Positions 45,592 to 55,152 of a DNA stretch of 64,000 nt are shown here, one piece after another. Each line of letters begins with the position of its first letter. Positions within the stretch are counted from its first letter, which is position 1. Location: assembly GCF_001011035.1 (NCBI RefSeq), contig NZ_CP011492.1, positions 2,737,501-2,801,500 of the forward strand, in the 5' to 3' direction. Made by a program: the position numbers and the translations under genes. Under the pieces are notes generated by a model. The model was not told the DNA's origin. It did no database searches and saw only the letters and a program-made list of their open reading frames with translations. This DNA comes from Streptomyces sp. CNQ-509. GTDB taxonomy: Bacteria > Actinomycetota > Actinomycetes > Streptomycetales > Streptomycetaceae.

Positions 45592-45656
45592 GCCGGAGAC
45601 CGGTCCGCGGACCGCGGACCGCGGACCGGAGACCGGGCCGCGGGCCCGGCCGAGAG

Positions 45657-45684
45657 CCGCCTCCCCGGGTTTCCGGGGAGGCGG
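45657..45684 (+). terminator. Terminator after the sigma factor gene
   Basis: A perfect 12-bp stem CCGCCTCCCCGG / CCGGGGAGGCGG with GTTT loop, 65 bp after the sigma stop and 15 bp before the next ATG. Just upstream, a CGCGGAC heptamer is repeated three times (about 45605-45627). Confidence 0.8.
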
Positions 45685-45699
45685 TGCCATGATCGGCCC

Positions 45700-47067
45700 A
45701 TGGCCTCCCCCCGGCGGCGGCCCGGCCGCCAGGCCCCGGTGCTCGCCCTGCTCACGGCGCTGGCGCTGGCCTGGACGGGCGCGTGCGCGCTGCCGGGCGG
45801 GGACGGCCGGGAGCCGTCCGGCGCCGCCACCTCCTCGTACGACCCCGACCCCGGCGGCGACGAGTGGACCCCCTGCCCGCTGACCGGCATGGAGCGGCGC
45901 GAGTGCCGCGGCGTCACCGTGCCCGTCGGCGGCGGCAGCCACGAGACCCTCCGTCTCGCGCTCTCCCGGCTGCCCGCCCGCGACGCAGGCCGTCGCATCG
46001 GCGCCCTCGTCCTCGCGCCCGGCGGTCCCGGCCTCTCGGGCCTCCAGGAGGCCGTCTCCGCCGGCGTCGACTACCCGCGCGCGCTGCGCGACCGGTTCGA
46101 CATCGTCGGCTACGACCGCCGTGGCACCGGCCGCAGCCACCGCGTCGACTGCGGCGAGCCCCGCGGCGCCCTCGACCGCCTCGGCAGCGCGCGCAGCCTC
46201 CGGCTCGTCCGGGACGTCATCGCCGTCGACGCCGCCGCCCGCGACTACGTCGAGGGCTGCCGCCTCTCCTACGGACCGCTGCTGGCCCGCCTCGGCTCCC
46301 GCGCGGGCGCGACGGACCTGGAGCGGGTCCGGCGGGCGCTGGGCGAGGAGCGGGTCAGCCTGCTGCTGCACTCGTACGCCACGGTGGCCGGCCAGGTCTA
46401 CGTCACCCGCCACCCGGAGCGGGTGCGCGCGGCGGTCTTCGACGGGGTCGTCGACCCGGACCGGCGGGGCCCGTCCTACGTACTGAGGACGCTCCACACC
46501 CGCCAGGAGCTGGACGACGAGCAGGTGCCGGAGCCGGGGCCGAGGGCCGCGCCGAAGGCGGTGCCGTCCGATGTGCGGGCGGCGTTCGACGAACTGGACC
46601 CGGGACCGCCGCCGCTCGCGCTCTTCCTCGGCGTCCACTGCACGGACTTCCGGTGGCCGGGGAACCTGCGGGCGCTGCTGCGGGAGCTGGACGACGCCCG
46701 CGAGGCGCGGTGGCGTACGCGGACGGTGGCGCGCGACTACGCGCCCTGCGTGCACTGGCCGGGGCGCGGCGAGCCGCTGGGCGCGGTCCGGCCCGGAACC
46801 GGCGACAGGGGCGGCGACGGGGCCCGTGCCGGGGACTACGGCGCGGCCGACGGGGCGGATCTGCTGCTGATCAACAGCGAGGACGACATCCGCACGCCGG
46901 CGGCGGGCGCGGAGCGGGTGGCGATGCGGTTCCGGGCGCCGCTGCTGACGGTGCCGGGCGGGCGGCACGGGCTGGTGGGCTTCGGCAACGAGTGCGCGGA
47001 GCGCGCGGCGGTGGAGCATCTGACGGCGCGCCCCGCGGCGGCCCCGGACGCGAACCTCATTTGCTGA
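45700..47067 (+). CDS. TAP-like alpha/beta hydrolase lipoprotein, altered nucleophile elbow
   Basis: A 455-residue exported protein related to tripeptidyl aminopeptidases. Its N-terminus is a signal with a lipobox-like WTGAC (Cys about 28). It has oxyanion LVLAPGGPGLSG, VGYDRRGTGRSHRVDC, Asp in SEDDIRTPA and His in GGRHGLVGFG. The nucleophile elbow, GYSYGT in the family, reads LLLHSYATVAGQ: the Ser is kept but both glycines are replaced (His and Ala). Activity is therefore doubtful. C-terminal TAP-like region intact. It converges on hutI. Confidence 0.8.
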   Translation: MASPRRRPGRQAPVLALLTALALAWTGACALPGGDGREPSGAATSSYDPDPGGDEWTPCPLTGMERRECRGVTVPVGGGSHETLRLALSRLPARDAGRRIGALVLAPGGPGLSGLQEAVSAGVDYPRALRDRFDIVGYDRRGTGRSHRVDCGEPRGALDRLGSARSLRLVRDVIAVDAAARDYVEGCRLSYGPLLARLGSRAGATDLERVRRALGEERVSLLLHSYATVAGQVYVTRHPERVRAAVFDGVVDPDRRGPSYVLRTLHTRQELDDEQVPEPGPRAAPKAVPSDVRAAFDELDPGPPPLALFLGVHCTDFRWPGNLRALLRELDDAREARWRTRTVARDYAPCVHWPGRGEPLGAVRPGTGDRGGDGARAGDYGAADGADLLLINSEDDIRTPAAGAERVAMRFRAPLLTVPGGRHGLVGFGNECAERAAVEHLTARPAAAPDANLIC

Positions 47068-47084
47068 CCGGCCCGTCGGGACCG

Positions 47085-47148
47085 GCCGCCGCTCCTCAGT
47101 TGCCGCCCGGCGCCCTCGCGCCCGCCGCCGCTCCTCAGTTGCCGCCCG
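47085..47148. repeat. 25-bp direct repeat copying the hutI 3' end
   Basis: GCCGCCGCTCCTCAGTTGCCGCCCG occurs at 47085-47109 and again at 47124-47148. The second copy holds the last hutI codons and stop; the first lies in the spacer. The copies are 39 bp apart in register. Confidence 0.85.
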
Positions 47149-48316
47149 CCGGCACCCGCTCCCCCCGGCGCCACACCTCCGCCACCAGCGGCACCCCCGG
47201 CCGGTACGCCAGGTGCACGTGGCTCGGCGCGTCCAGCAGCGCCGCGTCCGCCCGCGCGCCCGGTGCGAGGCGGCCCACGTCCGTGCGCCGCAGCGCCGCC
47301 GCGCCGCCCGCCGTCGCGGACCACACCGCCTCGTCCGGCGTCATGCCCATCTCCCGTACCGCGACGGCCACGCAGAACGGCATGGAGCTGGTGAACGACG
47401 AGCCCGGGTTGCAGTCCGTCGACAGCGCCACCGTCGCGCCCGCGTCCAGCACCCGCCGCACGTCCGGGTAGACCGCCCGGGTCGAGAACTCGCAGCCCGG
47501 CAGGAACGTCGCCACCGTCACCCCCGACGCCAGCGCCGCCACGTCCGCATCCGTCAGGTGCGTCAGGTGGTCCGCGGACGCCGCCTCCAGCTCGACGGCG
47601 AGCTGCACCCCGGGCCCGTACGACAACTGGTTCGCGTGCACGCGCGGGGTCAGGCCGCGTACCTTGCCGGCCGCGAGGATCGCCCGTGCCTGGTCGCCGT
47701 CGAACGCCCCCTTCTCGCAGAAGACGTCGATCCACCGCGCGTACGGCGCGCAGGCGTCCAGCATCTCGCCGGTGACCAGGTCGACGTACGCGCCCGGATC
47801 GTCCGCGTACTCCGGCGCGACGACATGCGCACCGAGGTACGTGACCTCCTCCACCTGCTCCGCCGCGACCCGCAGCCCCCGCGCCTCGTCCGCCGCGGTC
47901 AGCCCGTAGCCGGACTTCGTCTCCAGCGTCGTCGTGCCCTGCCGGAGCATCTCGCGGACGAACCGGGCGAGGTTCGCCGCCAGTTCCTCGTCGGTCGCCG
48001 CGCGGGTGGCGGCGACCGTGGTGCGGATGCCGCCCGCTGTGTACGGACGGCCCGACATCCGGGCGGCGAACTCGCGCGTGCGGTCGCCGGCGAAGACGAG
48101 GTGCGAGTGCGAGTCGACGAAACCCGGGAGCAGCGCCCGCCCCGCCGCGTCGTACGCGGTGTCCGCGGCCTGCACCGCGTCGGCCGCGCCGACCCAGGCG
48201 ACGCGGTCGCCGTCGAAGACGACGGCCGCGTCCTGAAGCAGGCCGAGCGGCCCGTCCCCGAGGGCCGGGTCGTTGGTGACGAGGCTGCCGATGTTGACGA
48301 TGGCGGTGGCGGTCAT
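47135..48316 (-). CDS. hutI: Imidazolonepropionase
   Basis: Third step of histidine degradation: opens imidazolone-propionate to N-formimino-L-glutamate. The 393-residue metal amidohydrolase shows [16 protein letters not shown] (HxH), the metal-binding Glu/His segments ([22 protein letters not shown]) and [16 protein letters not shown]. The catalytic set is intact. It lies 84 bp downstream of hutF, the last gene of a four-gene hut run. Confidence 0.95.
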   Translation of the reverse strand: MTATAIVNIGSLVTNDPALGDGPLGLLQDAAVVFDGDRVAWVGAADAVQAADTAYDAAGRALLPGFVDSHSHLVFAGDRTREFAARMSGRPYTAGGIRTTVAATRAATDEELAANLARFVREMLRQGTTTLETKSGYGLTAADEARGLRVAAEQVEEVTYLGAHVVAPEYADDPGAYVDLVTGEMLDACAPYARWIDVFCEKGAFDGDQARAILAAGKVRGLTPRVHANQLSYGPGVQLAVELEAASADHLTHLTDADVAALASGVTVATFLPGCEFSTRAVYPDVRRVLDAGATVALSTDCNPGSSFTSSMPFCVAVAVREMGMTPDEAVWSATAGGAAALRRTDVGRLAPGARADAALLDAPSHVHLAYRPGVPLVAEVWRRGERVPAGGN

Positions 48317-48400
48317 GTTCCTGCCCTCGTGGGTCGGGGTGGGTGCGGGACGGGCATACGGTTCCGTGGGCCGGTGGTGCGCGGGACCGGGGGCCGGGCG

Positions 48401-49741
48401 TCAGACGCGCAGCGCCGCGATCGCCGCCGTCAGCGCCCCCGGTACGTCCTCCACGAGCGCGTGCACCCCGTCCCGTACGACGTGCCGGCCCCCCACCACC
48501 GTGTGCCGCACGTCCGCCGCCGTCGCCGCGAACACCGCCGTCTCCGCGCCCAGCCGCGGCACCGCGCCCGCCGTGCGCACGCTGTCCAGCGCCACGGTGG
48601 TGAAGTCCGCGAGCCCGCCCGGCTCCAGCCGGGCCGGCGCGTCCCAGCCGAGGGCCTCGTAGCCGCCCTCGGTGGCGGTGCGCAGCAGTTGGTGGGCGGT
48701 CCAGTGGCCGCGGCGGCGGGTGCGCAGCCGCTCGTTCAGCTCCAGCGCCCGCGCCTCCTCGAAGAGGTCGATCACGGCGTGGCTGTCGCTGCCCAGCGAC
48801 AGCGGGCTGCCGGCCCGCTCCACGGCCGCGGCGGGGCCGATGCCGTCCGCGAGGTCCCGTTCCGTGGTGGGGCACATGCAGACGCCCGTGCTGCTGCGGC
48901 CGAGGAGGGTGAGGTCGTCGGCGGTGAGGTGGGTGGCGTGCACGGCGGTGGTGCGGAGGCCGAGGACGCCGTGGTCGGCGAGGAGGCGGGCGGGGGTGAC
49001 GCCGTGGGCGGCGACGCACGCCTCGTTCTCGGCGGGCTGCTCGGAGAGGTGGACGTGGAGCGGGGCGCGGCGTTCCGCGGCCCAGCCCGCGACGGTGGCG
49101 AGCTGTCCCGCGGGTACGGCGCGCACGGAGTGGGCGGCGGCGCCGACGCGCACGGTGGCGTCGCCGGGTTCGAGGGCCGCCGCGCGCTCCGCCCAGGCGT
49201 CGCCGTCGCCGTCGCTGAAGCGGAGCTGGTGCCGCCCGGGCGGCTGCCCGAAGCCGGCGGCCAGGTAGGCGGTGTCGAGCAGGGTCAGCCGGATCCCGGC
49301 CGCCGCGGCGGCGGCGATCAGCGCGTGGCCCATGGCGTTGGGGTCGTCGTAGCGGGCGCCGCCGGGCGCGTGGTGGACGTAGTGGAACTCGCCGACGCAG
49401 GTGATCCCGGCGAGCGCCATCTCGGCGTAGACGGCGCGGGCGAGGTCGTAGTACGTGCCGGGGGTGAGCCGGTCGGCGACGCCGTACATCACCTCGCGCC
49501 AGGTCCAGAACGTGCCGGAGCCGACCTGCACGGTGCCGCGCAGCGCGCGGTGGAAGGCGTGGCTGTGGGCGTTCGCCAGGCCGGGGAGGGTGAGGCCGCG
49601 CAGGACGGTGGCGCCCGGCGGCGGCGCGGGGACCGCGGTCCTCACCGCGGCGAGCAGCCCGCCGGACGCCGCCGGCTCCAGGACGACACCGGGTTCGACG
49701 ACCCCGCCGACCCACGCCTGTTCCGCCCAGTACGTCGTCAC
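48401..49741 (-). CDS. hutF: Formimidoylglutamate deiminase
   Basis: Converts N-formimino-L-glutamate to N-formyl-L-glutamate and ammonia, the route used when no direct formiminoglutamase is present. A 446-residue amidohydrolase: GLANAHSHAFHRALRG (HxH), GEFHYVHH, VHLSEQPAEN, VHATHLTADD and SDSHAVIDLFEEARALEL (metal/catalytic Asp). GTG start at 49741 overlaps the upstream gene's stop by 4 bp, so the two are coupled. Confidence 0.93.
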   Translation of the reverse strand: MTTYWAEQAWVGGVVEPGVVLEPAASGGLLAAVRTAVPAPPPGATVLRGLTLPGLANAHSHAFHRALRGTVQVGSGTFWTWREVMYGVADRLTPGTYYDLARAVYAEMALAGITCVGEFHYVHHAPGGARYDDPNAMGHALIAAAAAAGIRLTLLDTAYLAAGFGQPPGRHQLRFSDGDGDAWAERAAALEPGDATVRVGAAAHSVRAVPAGQLATVAGWAAERRAPLHVHLSEQPAENEACVAAHGVTPARLLADHGVLGLRTTAVHATHLTADDLTLLGRSSTGVCMCPTTERDLADGIGPAAAVERAGSPLSLGSDSHAVIDLFEEARALELNERLRTRRRGHWTAHQLLRTATEGGYEALGWDAPARLEPGGLADFTTVALDSVRTAGAVPRLGAETAVFAATAADVRHTVVGGRHVVRDGVHALVEDVPGALTAAIAALRV

Positions 49742-50982
49742 GCGGCTCCTTCCGACCGAGGTACGGAGCTGCCGTCGCCGCCCAGGTCCGCCAGCACGTC
49801 CGCGAGCGCCCGTACGCCCGCCGCGCAGTCGTCCTCGTCCGCCGACTCGGCCGGCGCGTGCGAGACGCCGGTCGGATTCCGTACGTACAGCATGGCCGCC
49901 GGCACCGCCCCGGACAGGATCCCGGCGTCGTGTCCCGCCCCCGTCGGAAGCAGGGGCGCGCCGCCGAGGCGCGCGGCGAGGCGGTCGCGCAGGGCGTGGT
50001 CGAAGTCGACGACGGGCGTCATGGACTCGCGGGTGACCTCCACCGCCGTGCCGTCGCGTCTCGCCCGCTCGCGCGCGGCCTGCTCGACGGCGGCGACGAG
50101 GGTGTGCAGGGTCTCCTCGTCGGCGGCGCGGGAGTCGAGCCAGCCGCGGACGAGCGAGGGGATGGCGTTGACGCCGTTGGGCTCGACGGCGACCTTGCCG
50201 AAGGTGGCGCGGGCGCCGGCCTGCGCGGCCTTCTTGCGGGCGGACAGCACGGTGTGGGCGTAGGTCAGCATCGGGTCGTGGCGGTCCTCCATGCGGGTCG
50301 TGCCCGCGTGGTTGGCCTCGCCGCGGAAGTCGAACCGCCAGCGGCCGTGCGGCCAGATCGCCGACGCCACGCCCACCGCGTGGTCCGTACCGGCGAGCGC
50401 CACGCCCTGCTCGACGTGCAGCTCGACGAAGGCGCCGATGCGCGCCAGCCGCTCGGGGTCGGGGCCGATGCCGCCGGGGTCGTGGCCCGCGCGCTCCATC
50501 GCCCGCGGCAGGGTGACGCCGTCGGCGTCGGTCAGCTCGTGCGCGGCGGCGGCGGTGAGCCGCCCGGCGGCCAGCCGGGAGCCGACGCAGGCCAGGCCGA
50601 AGCGGGCGCCTTCCTCGTCGCCGAAGTTGACCACGCCGAGGGGGCGGTCCGGGCGGACACCGCGGGCGCGCAGTTCGTCGAGGGCGGCGAAGGCGGAGAC
50701 GACGCCGAGGGGGCCGTCGAAGGCGCCGCCGTCGGGTACGGAGTCGAGGTGCGAGCCGGTGACGACGGCGCCGCCCGCGGCGGGGTCGCCGAGCCAGGCC
50801 CACTGGTTGCCGTTGCGGTCGGTCTCGTATGCCAGCCCGCGCGCGCTGGCCTGCGCCCGGAACCAGGCCCGGCAGTCGGCGTCCGCCGCCGTCCACGCGA
50901 ACCGGCGGTAGCCGCCGGAGGGCGCGTACCGCCCGAGGGGGCGCAGCTCGCGCCACATCTCCTGGAACGAGGACGGGCTCAC
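49738..50982 (-). CDS. M20 amidohydrolase, allantoate amidohydrolase-like
   Basis: A 414-residue di-metal amidohydrolase of the M20/AllC type. Metal ligands: [35 protein letters not shown] and [12 protein letters not shown]; dimerisation lid present. Annotated in relatives as allantoate amidohydrolase, but it sits between hutU and hutF with 4-bp overlaps on both sides. The pathway after HutF needs an N-formylglutamate hydrolase (HutG), and no other candidate is in the cluster, so this enzyme is my inference for that step. Confidence 0.85.
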   Translation of the reverse strand: MSPSSFQEMWRELRPLGRYAPSGGYRRFAWTAADADCRAWFRAQASARGLAYETDRNGNQWAWLGDPAAGGAVVTGSHLDSVPDGGAFDGPLGVVSAFAALDELRARGVRPDRPLGVVNFGDEEGARFGLACVGSRLAAGRLTAAAAHELTDADGVTLPRAMERAGHDPGGIGPDPERLARIGAFVELHVEQGVALAGTDHAVGVASAIWPHGRWRFDFRGEANHAGTTRMEDRHDPMLTYAHTVLSARKKAAQAGARATFGKVAVEPNGVNAIPSLVRGWLDSRAADEETLHTLVAAVEQAARERARRDGTAVEVTRESMTPVVDFDHALRDRLAARLGGAPLLPTGAGHDAGILSGAVPAAMLYVRNPTGVSHAPAESADEDDCAAGVRALADVLADLGGDGSSVPRSEGAA

Positions 50983-52670
50983 GCGGGTCCGCTTTCGGCG
51001 TTCTCCCGCATCGGCACGCGCACGCCCCGCTCGGCGGCGATCTCCTCGGCGCGCTCGTAGCCCGCGTCGACGTGCCGGATGACGCCCATGCCCGGGTCGT
51101 TGGTGAGCACCCGGCGGATCTTCTCGCCCGCGAGCGCCGTGCCGTCGGCGACGGTGACCTGGCCGGCGTGGAGTGAGCGGCCCATGCCGACGCCGCCGCC
51201 GTGGTGGAGGGAGACCCAGGAGGCGCCGGAGGCGACGTTGACCATCGCGTTGAGCAGCGGCCAGTCCGCGATGGCGTCGGAGCCGTCGCGCATGGCCTCG
51301 GTCTCGCGGTACGGGGACGCCACCGAGCCGCAGTCCAGGTGGTCGCGGCCGATGACCAGCGGCGCGGCCAGCTCACCGCTCGCGACCATGTCGTTGAACC
51401 GCTCGCCGGCCCGGTCGCGCTCGCCGTAGCCGAGCCAGCAGATGCGGGCGGGCAGGCCCTGGAACCGCACGCGCTCGCCGGCCAGCCTGATCCAGCGGGC
51501 CAGCGACTCGTTCCCGGGGAAGAGGTCGAGGATGGCGCGGTCGGTGGCGGCGATGTCCTTCGGGTCGCCGGAGAGCGCGGCCCAGCGGAAGGGGCCCTTG
51601 CCCTCGCTGAAGAGGGGGCGGATGTAGGCGGGTACGAAGCCGGGGAAGTCGAAGGCGCGCGCGTAGCCGGCGAGCCTGGCCTCGCCGCGGAGGGAGTTGC
51701 CGTAGTCGAAGACCTCGGCGCCGGCGTCCTGGAAGCCGACCATGGCCTCGACGTGCCGGGCCATCGACTCGCGGGCGCGGGCGGTGAAGTCGGCGGGCTT
51801 CTCCGCGGCGTACGCGGCCATGTCGGCGAAGTCGACGCCGAGGGGAAGGTACGCGAGCGGGTCGTGGGCGGAGGTCTGGTCGGTGACGATGTCGATGGGC
51901 GCGCCCTCCGCGAGGAGCCGGGGGACCACCTCGGCGGCGTTGCCGAGGACGCCGACGGAGAGCGGGCGGCGGGCGTCGCGGGCCTCGGTGGCCAGCCGCA
52001 GGGCGTGCTCCAGGCTGTCGGCCTTCACGTCGAGGTAGCCGTGCTCCAGGCGGCGCTCGATGCGGGAGGGGTCGCACTCGACGCAGAGCGCGACGCCGTC
52101 GTTCATGGTGACGGCGAGCGGCTGGGCGCCGCCCATGCCGCCGAGTCCCGCGGTGAGGGTGAGGGTCCCGGCGAGGGTGCCGCCGCTGTGCTTGTTCTCA
52201 CGACTGAGCTTCTCGGCGACGGCGGCGAAGGTCTCGTACGTGCCCTGGAGGATGCCCTGCGTGCCGATGTAGATCCACGAACCGGCGGTCATCTGGCCGT
52301 ACATGGTCAGCCCCAGGGCCTCCAGCCGGCGGAACTCCTCCCAGGTGGCCCAGTCGCCGACGAGGTTGCTGTTGGCGATGAGGACGCGGGGCGCCCACTC
52401 GTGCGTCTGCATGACGCCGACGGGGCGGCCGGACTGGACGAGCATCGTCTCGTCGGGGCCGAGGGTCGTCAGCGTCCGCACCATGGCGTCGAAGGAGTCC
52501 CAGTCGCGGGCGGCCTTGCCGGTGCCGCCGTAGACGACGAGCTTGTCGGGGTGCTCGGCCACCTCGGGATCGAGGTTGTTCTGCAGCATCCGCAGGGCGG
52601 CTTCCTGCTGCCACCCGCGGGCGCTCGGCTGGTTGCCGCGCGGGGCCCGCACGGGTCGGGGTCCTGCCAT
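50979..52670 (-). CDS. hutU: Urocanate hydratase
   Basis: Second step of histidine degradation: hydrates urocanate to imidazolonepropionate using tightly bound NAD. The 563-residue protein has [30 protein letters not shown], the NAD-binding [14 protein letters not shown], the catalytic-Cys region [17 protein letters not shown] and [16 protein letters not shown]. Complete. First gene of the run hutU - M20 - hutF - hutI; hutH (histidine ammonia-lyase) is not in the window. Confidence 0.97.
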   Translation of the reverse strand: MAGPRPVRAPRGNQPSARGWQQEAALRMLQNNLDPEVAEHPDKLVVYGGTGKAARDWDSFDAMVRTLTTLGPDETMLVQSGRPVGVMQTHEWAPRVLIANSNLVGDWATWEEFRRLEALGLTMYGQMTAGSWIYIGTQGILQGTYETFAAVAEKLSRENKHSGGTLAGTLTLTAGLGGMGGAQPLAVTMNDGVALCVECDPSRIERRLEHGYLDVKADSLEHALRLATEARDARRPLSVGVLGNAAEVVPRLLAEGAPIDIVTDQTSAHDPLAYLPLGVDFADMAAYAAEKPADFTARARESMARHVEAMVGFQDAGAEVFDYGNSLRGEARLAGYARAFDFPGFVPAYIRPLFSEGKGPFRWAALSGDPKDIAATDRAILDLFPGNESLARWIRLAGERVRFQGLPARICWLGYGERDRAGERFNDMVASGELAAPLVIGRDHLDCGSVASPYRETEAMRDGSDAIADWPLLNAMVNVASGASWVSLHHGGGVGMGRSLHAGQVTVADGTALAGEKIRRVLTNDPGMGVIRHVDAGYERAEEIAAERGVRVPMRENAESGPA

Positions 52671-52695
52671 GCCTGCCTCCTGGCGCGCACCGTCC

Positions 52696-52715
52696 GTTTC
52701 TGAATGAACAGAAAC
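52696..52715. promoter_or_regulatory. GTTTCTG-N6-CAGAAAC operator candidate upstream of hutU
   Basis: A perfect 7-bp inverted repeat with a 6-nt centre (20 bp total), 26 bp upstream of the hutU start in the 144-bp divergent region. The spacing and AT-rich arms suit a dimeric repressor such as an IclR-type regulator. None is encoded alongside. Confidence 0.55.
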
Positions 52716-52814
52716 ACATCCTGGCGCGACTGAATTACCCTAGTCAAGGCCGCCTCGCGTCCGACAGTTGGACGCCGTACGACAGCATTTGCGGACGGAT
52801 GATTGACTGCCGGC

Positions 52815-54179
52815 ATGCCTGACGACGAGCCCGTTCCCGTGCCGCAGAATCTCCCGCTCGCCGCCCGCCGTGACCTGGCGGTGCACGCGGCGCTGGCCCA
52901 GGGCCTGGTGTCCGGCGCCGAGCCGGTGGCGGGGCTGCTGGACGTCGCGGGCATCCGCGAGTCCGCGGCCGCGCTGCGGGCCGCGTTCGACGAGGTGATT
53001 GCGCCGGGGACACCGGTGCTGCACTCCTTCGCGGTGAAGGCCGCCTCCCTGGTGCCGGTGCTGCGGCTGCTCGCCGACGAGGGCCTGGGCGCGGAGGTGG
53101 CCAGCCCCGGGGAGCTGGAGCTGGCCCGCGCCGCGGACGTACCCCCGGACCGCACCGTGCTCGACTCCCCCGCCAAGACCCCCGCCGAACTGCGCGGCGC
53201 CCTGGCCCTGGGCATCGCGGTCAACGCCGACAACCCCGAGGAACTGGCCCGTATCGACGCCCTGGTCCGCTCGGCGCCCACCCGCTCGACGATCGGCGTG
53301 CGGATCAACCCGCAGGTCGGCGGCGGCAGCATCGGCGCGATGAGCACGGCGACGGCCACGTCGAAGTTCGGCGTGACGCTCCAGGACGAGGGCGCCCGCG
53401 ACTGGCTGGTCCGCGCGTACGTGGACCGCCCCTGGCTCACCGCGCTACACACCCACACGGGCTCGCAGGGCGTGCCGCTGCCGCTGATGGCGGCGGGGGT
53501 GCGCGCGGCGTACGAGCTGGCGGAGGAGATCAACGCGGCCGCGGGGCGGCGGCAGGTCACGACGCTGGACATCGGCGGCGGCCTGCCGGTCAACTTCGGC
53601 TCCGACGAGGTCACGCCGTCGTTCGCGGACTACGCCCGGCTGCTGCGCGCCGAGATCCCGGGCCTCTTCGACGGGCGCTACGCGCTGATCACGGAGTTCG
53701 GCCGCTCGCTGCTGGCGAAGAACGGCCTGGTGCTGGCCCGCGTCGAGTACGCCAAGTCCGCCGGCGGCCGCCCCATCGCGGTCACCCACGCGGGCGTCCA
53801 GGTGGCCGTACGCACGGTCTTCGCCCCGGACTCCTGGCCGCTGCGCGTGACGGCGTACGACGCGGAGGGCCGCCCCAAGACGGGCACCCCGGTCGCCCAG
53901 GACGTGGCGGGCCCGTGCTGCTTCGCCGGCGACCTGGTGGCCCGCGCCCGCGAGCTCCCCCCGCTGGCGGCGGGCGATCACGTGGCACTCCTCGACACGG
54001 GCGCGTACTACTACTCCAACCCCTTCTCCTACAACAGCCTCCCCCGCCCGGCGATCCACGGCTTCACGACAGCCGGCACCGAGGTCCGCTTCGCGACGGT
54101 GAGAACAGCCCAGACGCTCCAGGAAATCGTCAAGGAATCCGGCGGCCCCCACTGCACGTCCCTCACCACCCTGACCTGA
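52815..54179 (+). CDS. LysA-like PLP-dependent decarboxylase (diaminopimelate decarboxylase family)
   Basis: A 454-residue fold-type III PLP enzyme. The PLP lysine is in LHSFAVKAASLVPVL (Lys75), with EVASPGELELA, LHTHTGSQG, phosphate-binding LDIGGGLPVNFG, EFGRSLLAKNG and the C-terminal DTGAYYYSNPFSYNSL. The layout is that of diaminopimelate or arginine/ornithine decarboxylases; the exact substrate is not fixed. It is probably not the housekeeping lysA, which usually sits beside thrA/hom. Divergent from hutU; no strong ribosome site at the ATG. Confidence 0.8.
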   Translation: MPDDEPVPVPQNLPLAARRDLAVHAALAQGLVSGAEPVAGLLDVAGIRESAAALRAAFDEVIAPGTPVLHSFAVKAASLVPVLRLLADEGLGAEVASPGELELARAADVPPDRTVLDSPAKTPAELRGALALGIAVNADNPEELARIDALVRSAPTRSTIGVRINPQVGGGSIGAMSTATATSKFGVTLQDEGARDWLVRAYVDRPWLTALHTHTGSQGVPLPLMAAGVRAAYELAEEINAAAGRRQVTTLDIGGGLPVNFGSDEVTPSFADYARLLRAEIPGLFDGRYALITEFGRSLLAKNGLVLARVEYAKSAGGRPIAVTHAGVQVAVRTVFAPDSWPLRVTAYDAEGRPKTGTPVAQDVAGPCCFAGDLVARARELPPLAAGDHVALLDTGAYYYSNPFSYNSLPRPAIHGFTTAGTEVRFATVRTAQTLQEIVKESGGPHCTSLTTLT

Positions 54180-54305
54180 CGCCGCGGAGGCCGACCTGCC
54201 CGCGGCCGCGCTCTGGCCGGCCCTGCCGTGAGACTGCCGCCTGCAAAGGACGGCACCCCGCAAAACCGATGTCGCGCCGTGCTCTCGCTCTGTGAGGATT
54301 TCGTC

Positions 54306-55112
54306 ATGCCCGAGACAGCCCGGACGGACCACGTTGCCCTCGTCACCGGTGCCAACCACGGAATCGGGGCCGCAGTGGCAAAGGCCCTTGCCGCTCGCGG
54401 CGTTGCCGTGCTCTGCACGTACCTGCGCGAGTCCGGCGAGGAGGCGACGGACGACTACCGGCGCGCCCGGTCCGCCGGCGGGGAGGCGGTCGTCGAGGAG
54501 ATCCGCGAGGCGGGAGGGCGGGCCGCGTCCCTGGAGGCGGATCTGAGCGATCCGGCCGCCCCTGCGGCCCTCTTCGACGCGGCAGAGCACCATCTGGGCG
54601 CGGTCGACATCCTGATCAACAACGCGTCCGGCTGGATCCAGGACTCCTTCGCACCCCGGCCGGCCGACCGGTTCGGCAGGCCGCTGCGCGCGGTCACCGC
54701 CGAGACCTGGTCCCGGCAGTTCGCCGTCGACGCGATGGCCCCCGCCCTGCTGATCAGCGAGCTGTCCCGGCGCCACCGCGCCCGCGGGGCCACCTGGGGC
54801 CGCATCGTGGGCCTCACCTCGGGCGGGGACCTCGGGTTCCCCGGCGAGGTCTCCTACGGGGCCGCGAAGGCCGCCCAGACCGACTACACCTTGTCCGCCG
54901 CGGCGGAGTTGGCCGATCTCGGCATCACCGCAAACGTCGTGCACCCGCCGGTGACCGACACCGGGTGGATCACCGACGAGGTCCGCGAGTTCGTCGCGTC
55001 GAGCGGCACGCACTTCCACGTCGCCACGCCGGACGAGGTCGCCAGGGCCATCGTGTTCCTCACCTCTGACGACGCCGCACTCGTGACGGGCAACATCATC
55101 ACCCTCCGCTGA
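54306..55112 (+). CDS. SDR family oxidoreductase
   Basis: A 268-residue NAD(P)-dependent short-chain dehydrogenase. Cofactor loop TGANHGIGAAVAKALA (about 14-29) and NNASG (about 101-105). The catalytic Ser is in VGLTSGGDLG and the Tyr-x3-Lys in SYGAAKAAQTDYT. The region after GYS-type motif resembles 3-oxoacyl-ACP reductases. Substrate unknown. Starts MPETARTD with GTGAGGA 9 nt upstream. Start of a patch less GC-rich at third positions than its neighbours. Confidence 0.88.
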   Translation: MPETARTDHVALVTGANHGIGAAVAKALAARGVAVLCTYLRESGEEATDDYRRARSAGGEAVVEEIREAGGRAASLEADLSDPAAPAALFDAAEHHLGAVDILINNASGWIQDSFAPRPADRFGRPLRAVTAETWSRQFAVDAMAPALLISELSRRHRARGATWGRIVGLTSGGDLGFPGEVSYGAAKAAQTDYTLSAAAELADLGITANVVHPPVTDTGWITDEVREFVASSGTHFHVATPDEVARAIVFLTSDDAALVTGNIITLR

Positions 55113-55152
55113 AGCCGGATCGAAGTTCGGAGGGTGTTCCGGAATCCGGCAC

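Noticed and set aside
49738..49741. Possible frameshift at the hutF/M20 junction
   Set aside because: Recounting the sequence gave a clean 4-bp start-stop overlap, not a frameshift.
48401..51376. A frame running through hutF into the upstream genes, suggesting a giant fused protein
   Set aside because: It is only the absence of stops upstream of the hutF start. The true start is the GTG at 49741, which overlaps the stop of the M20 gene.
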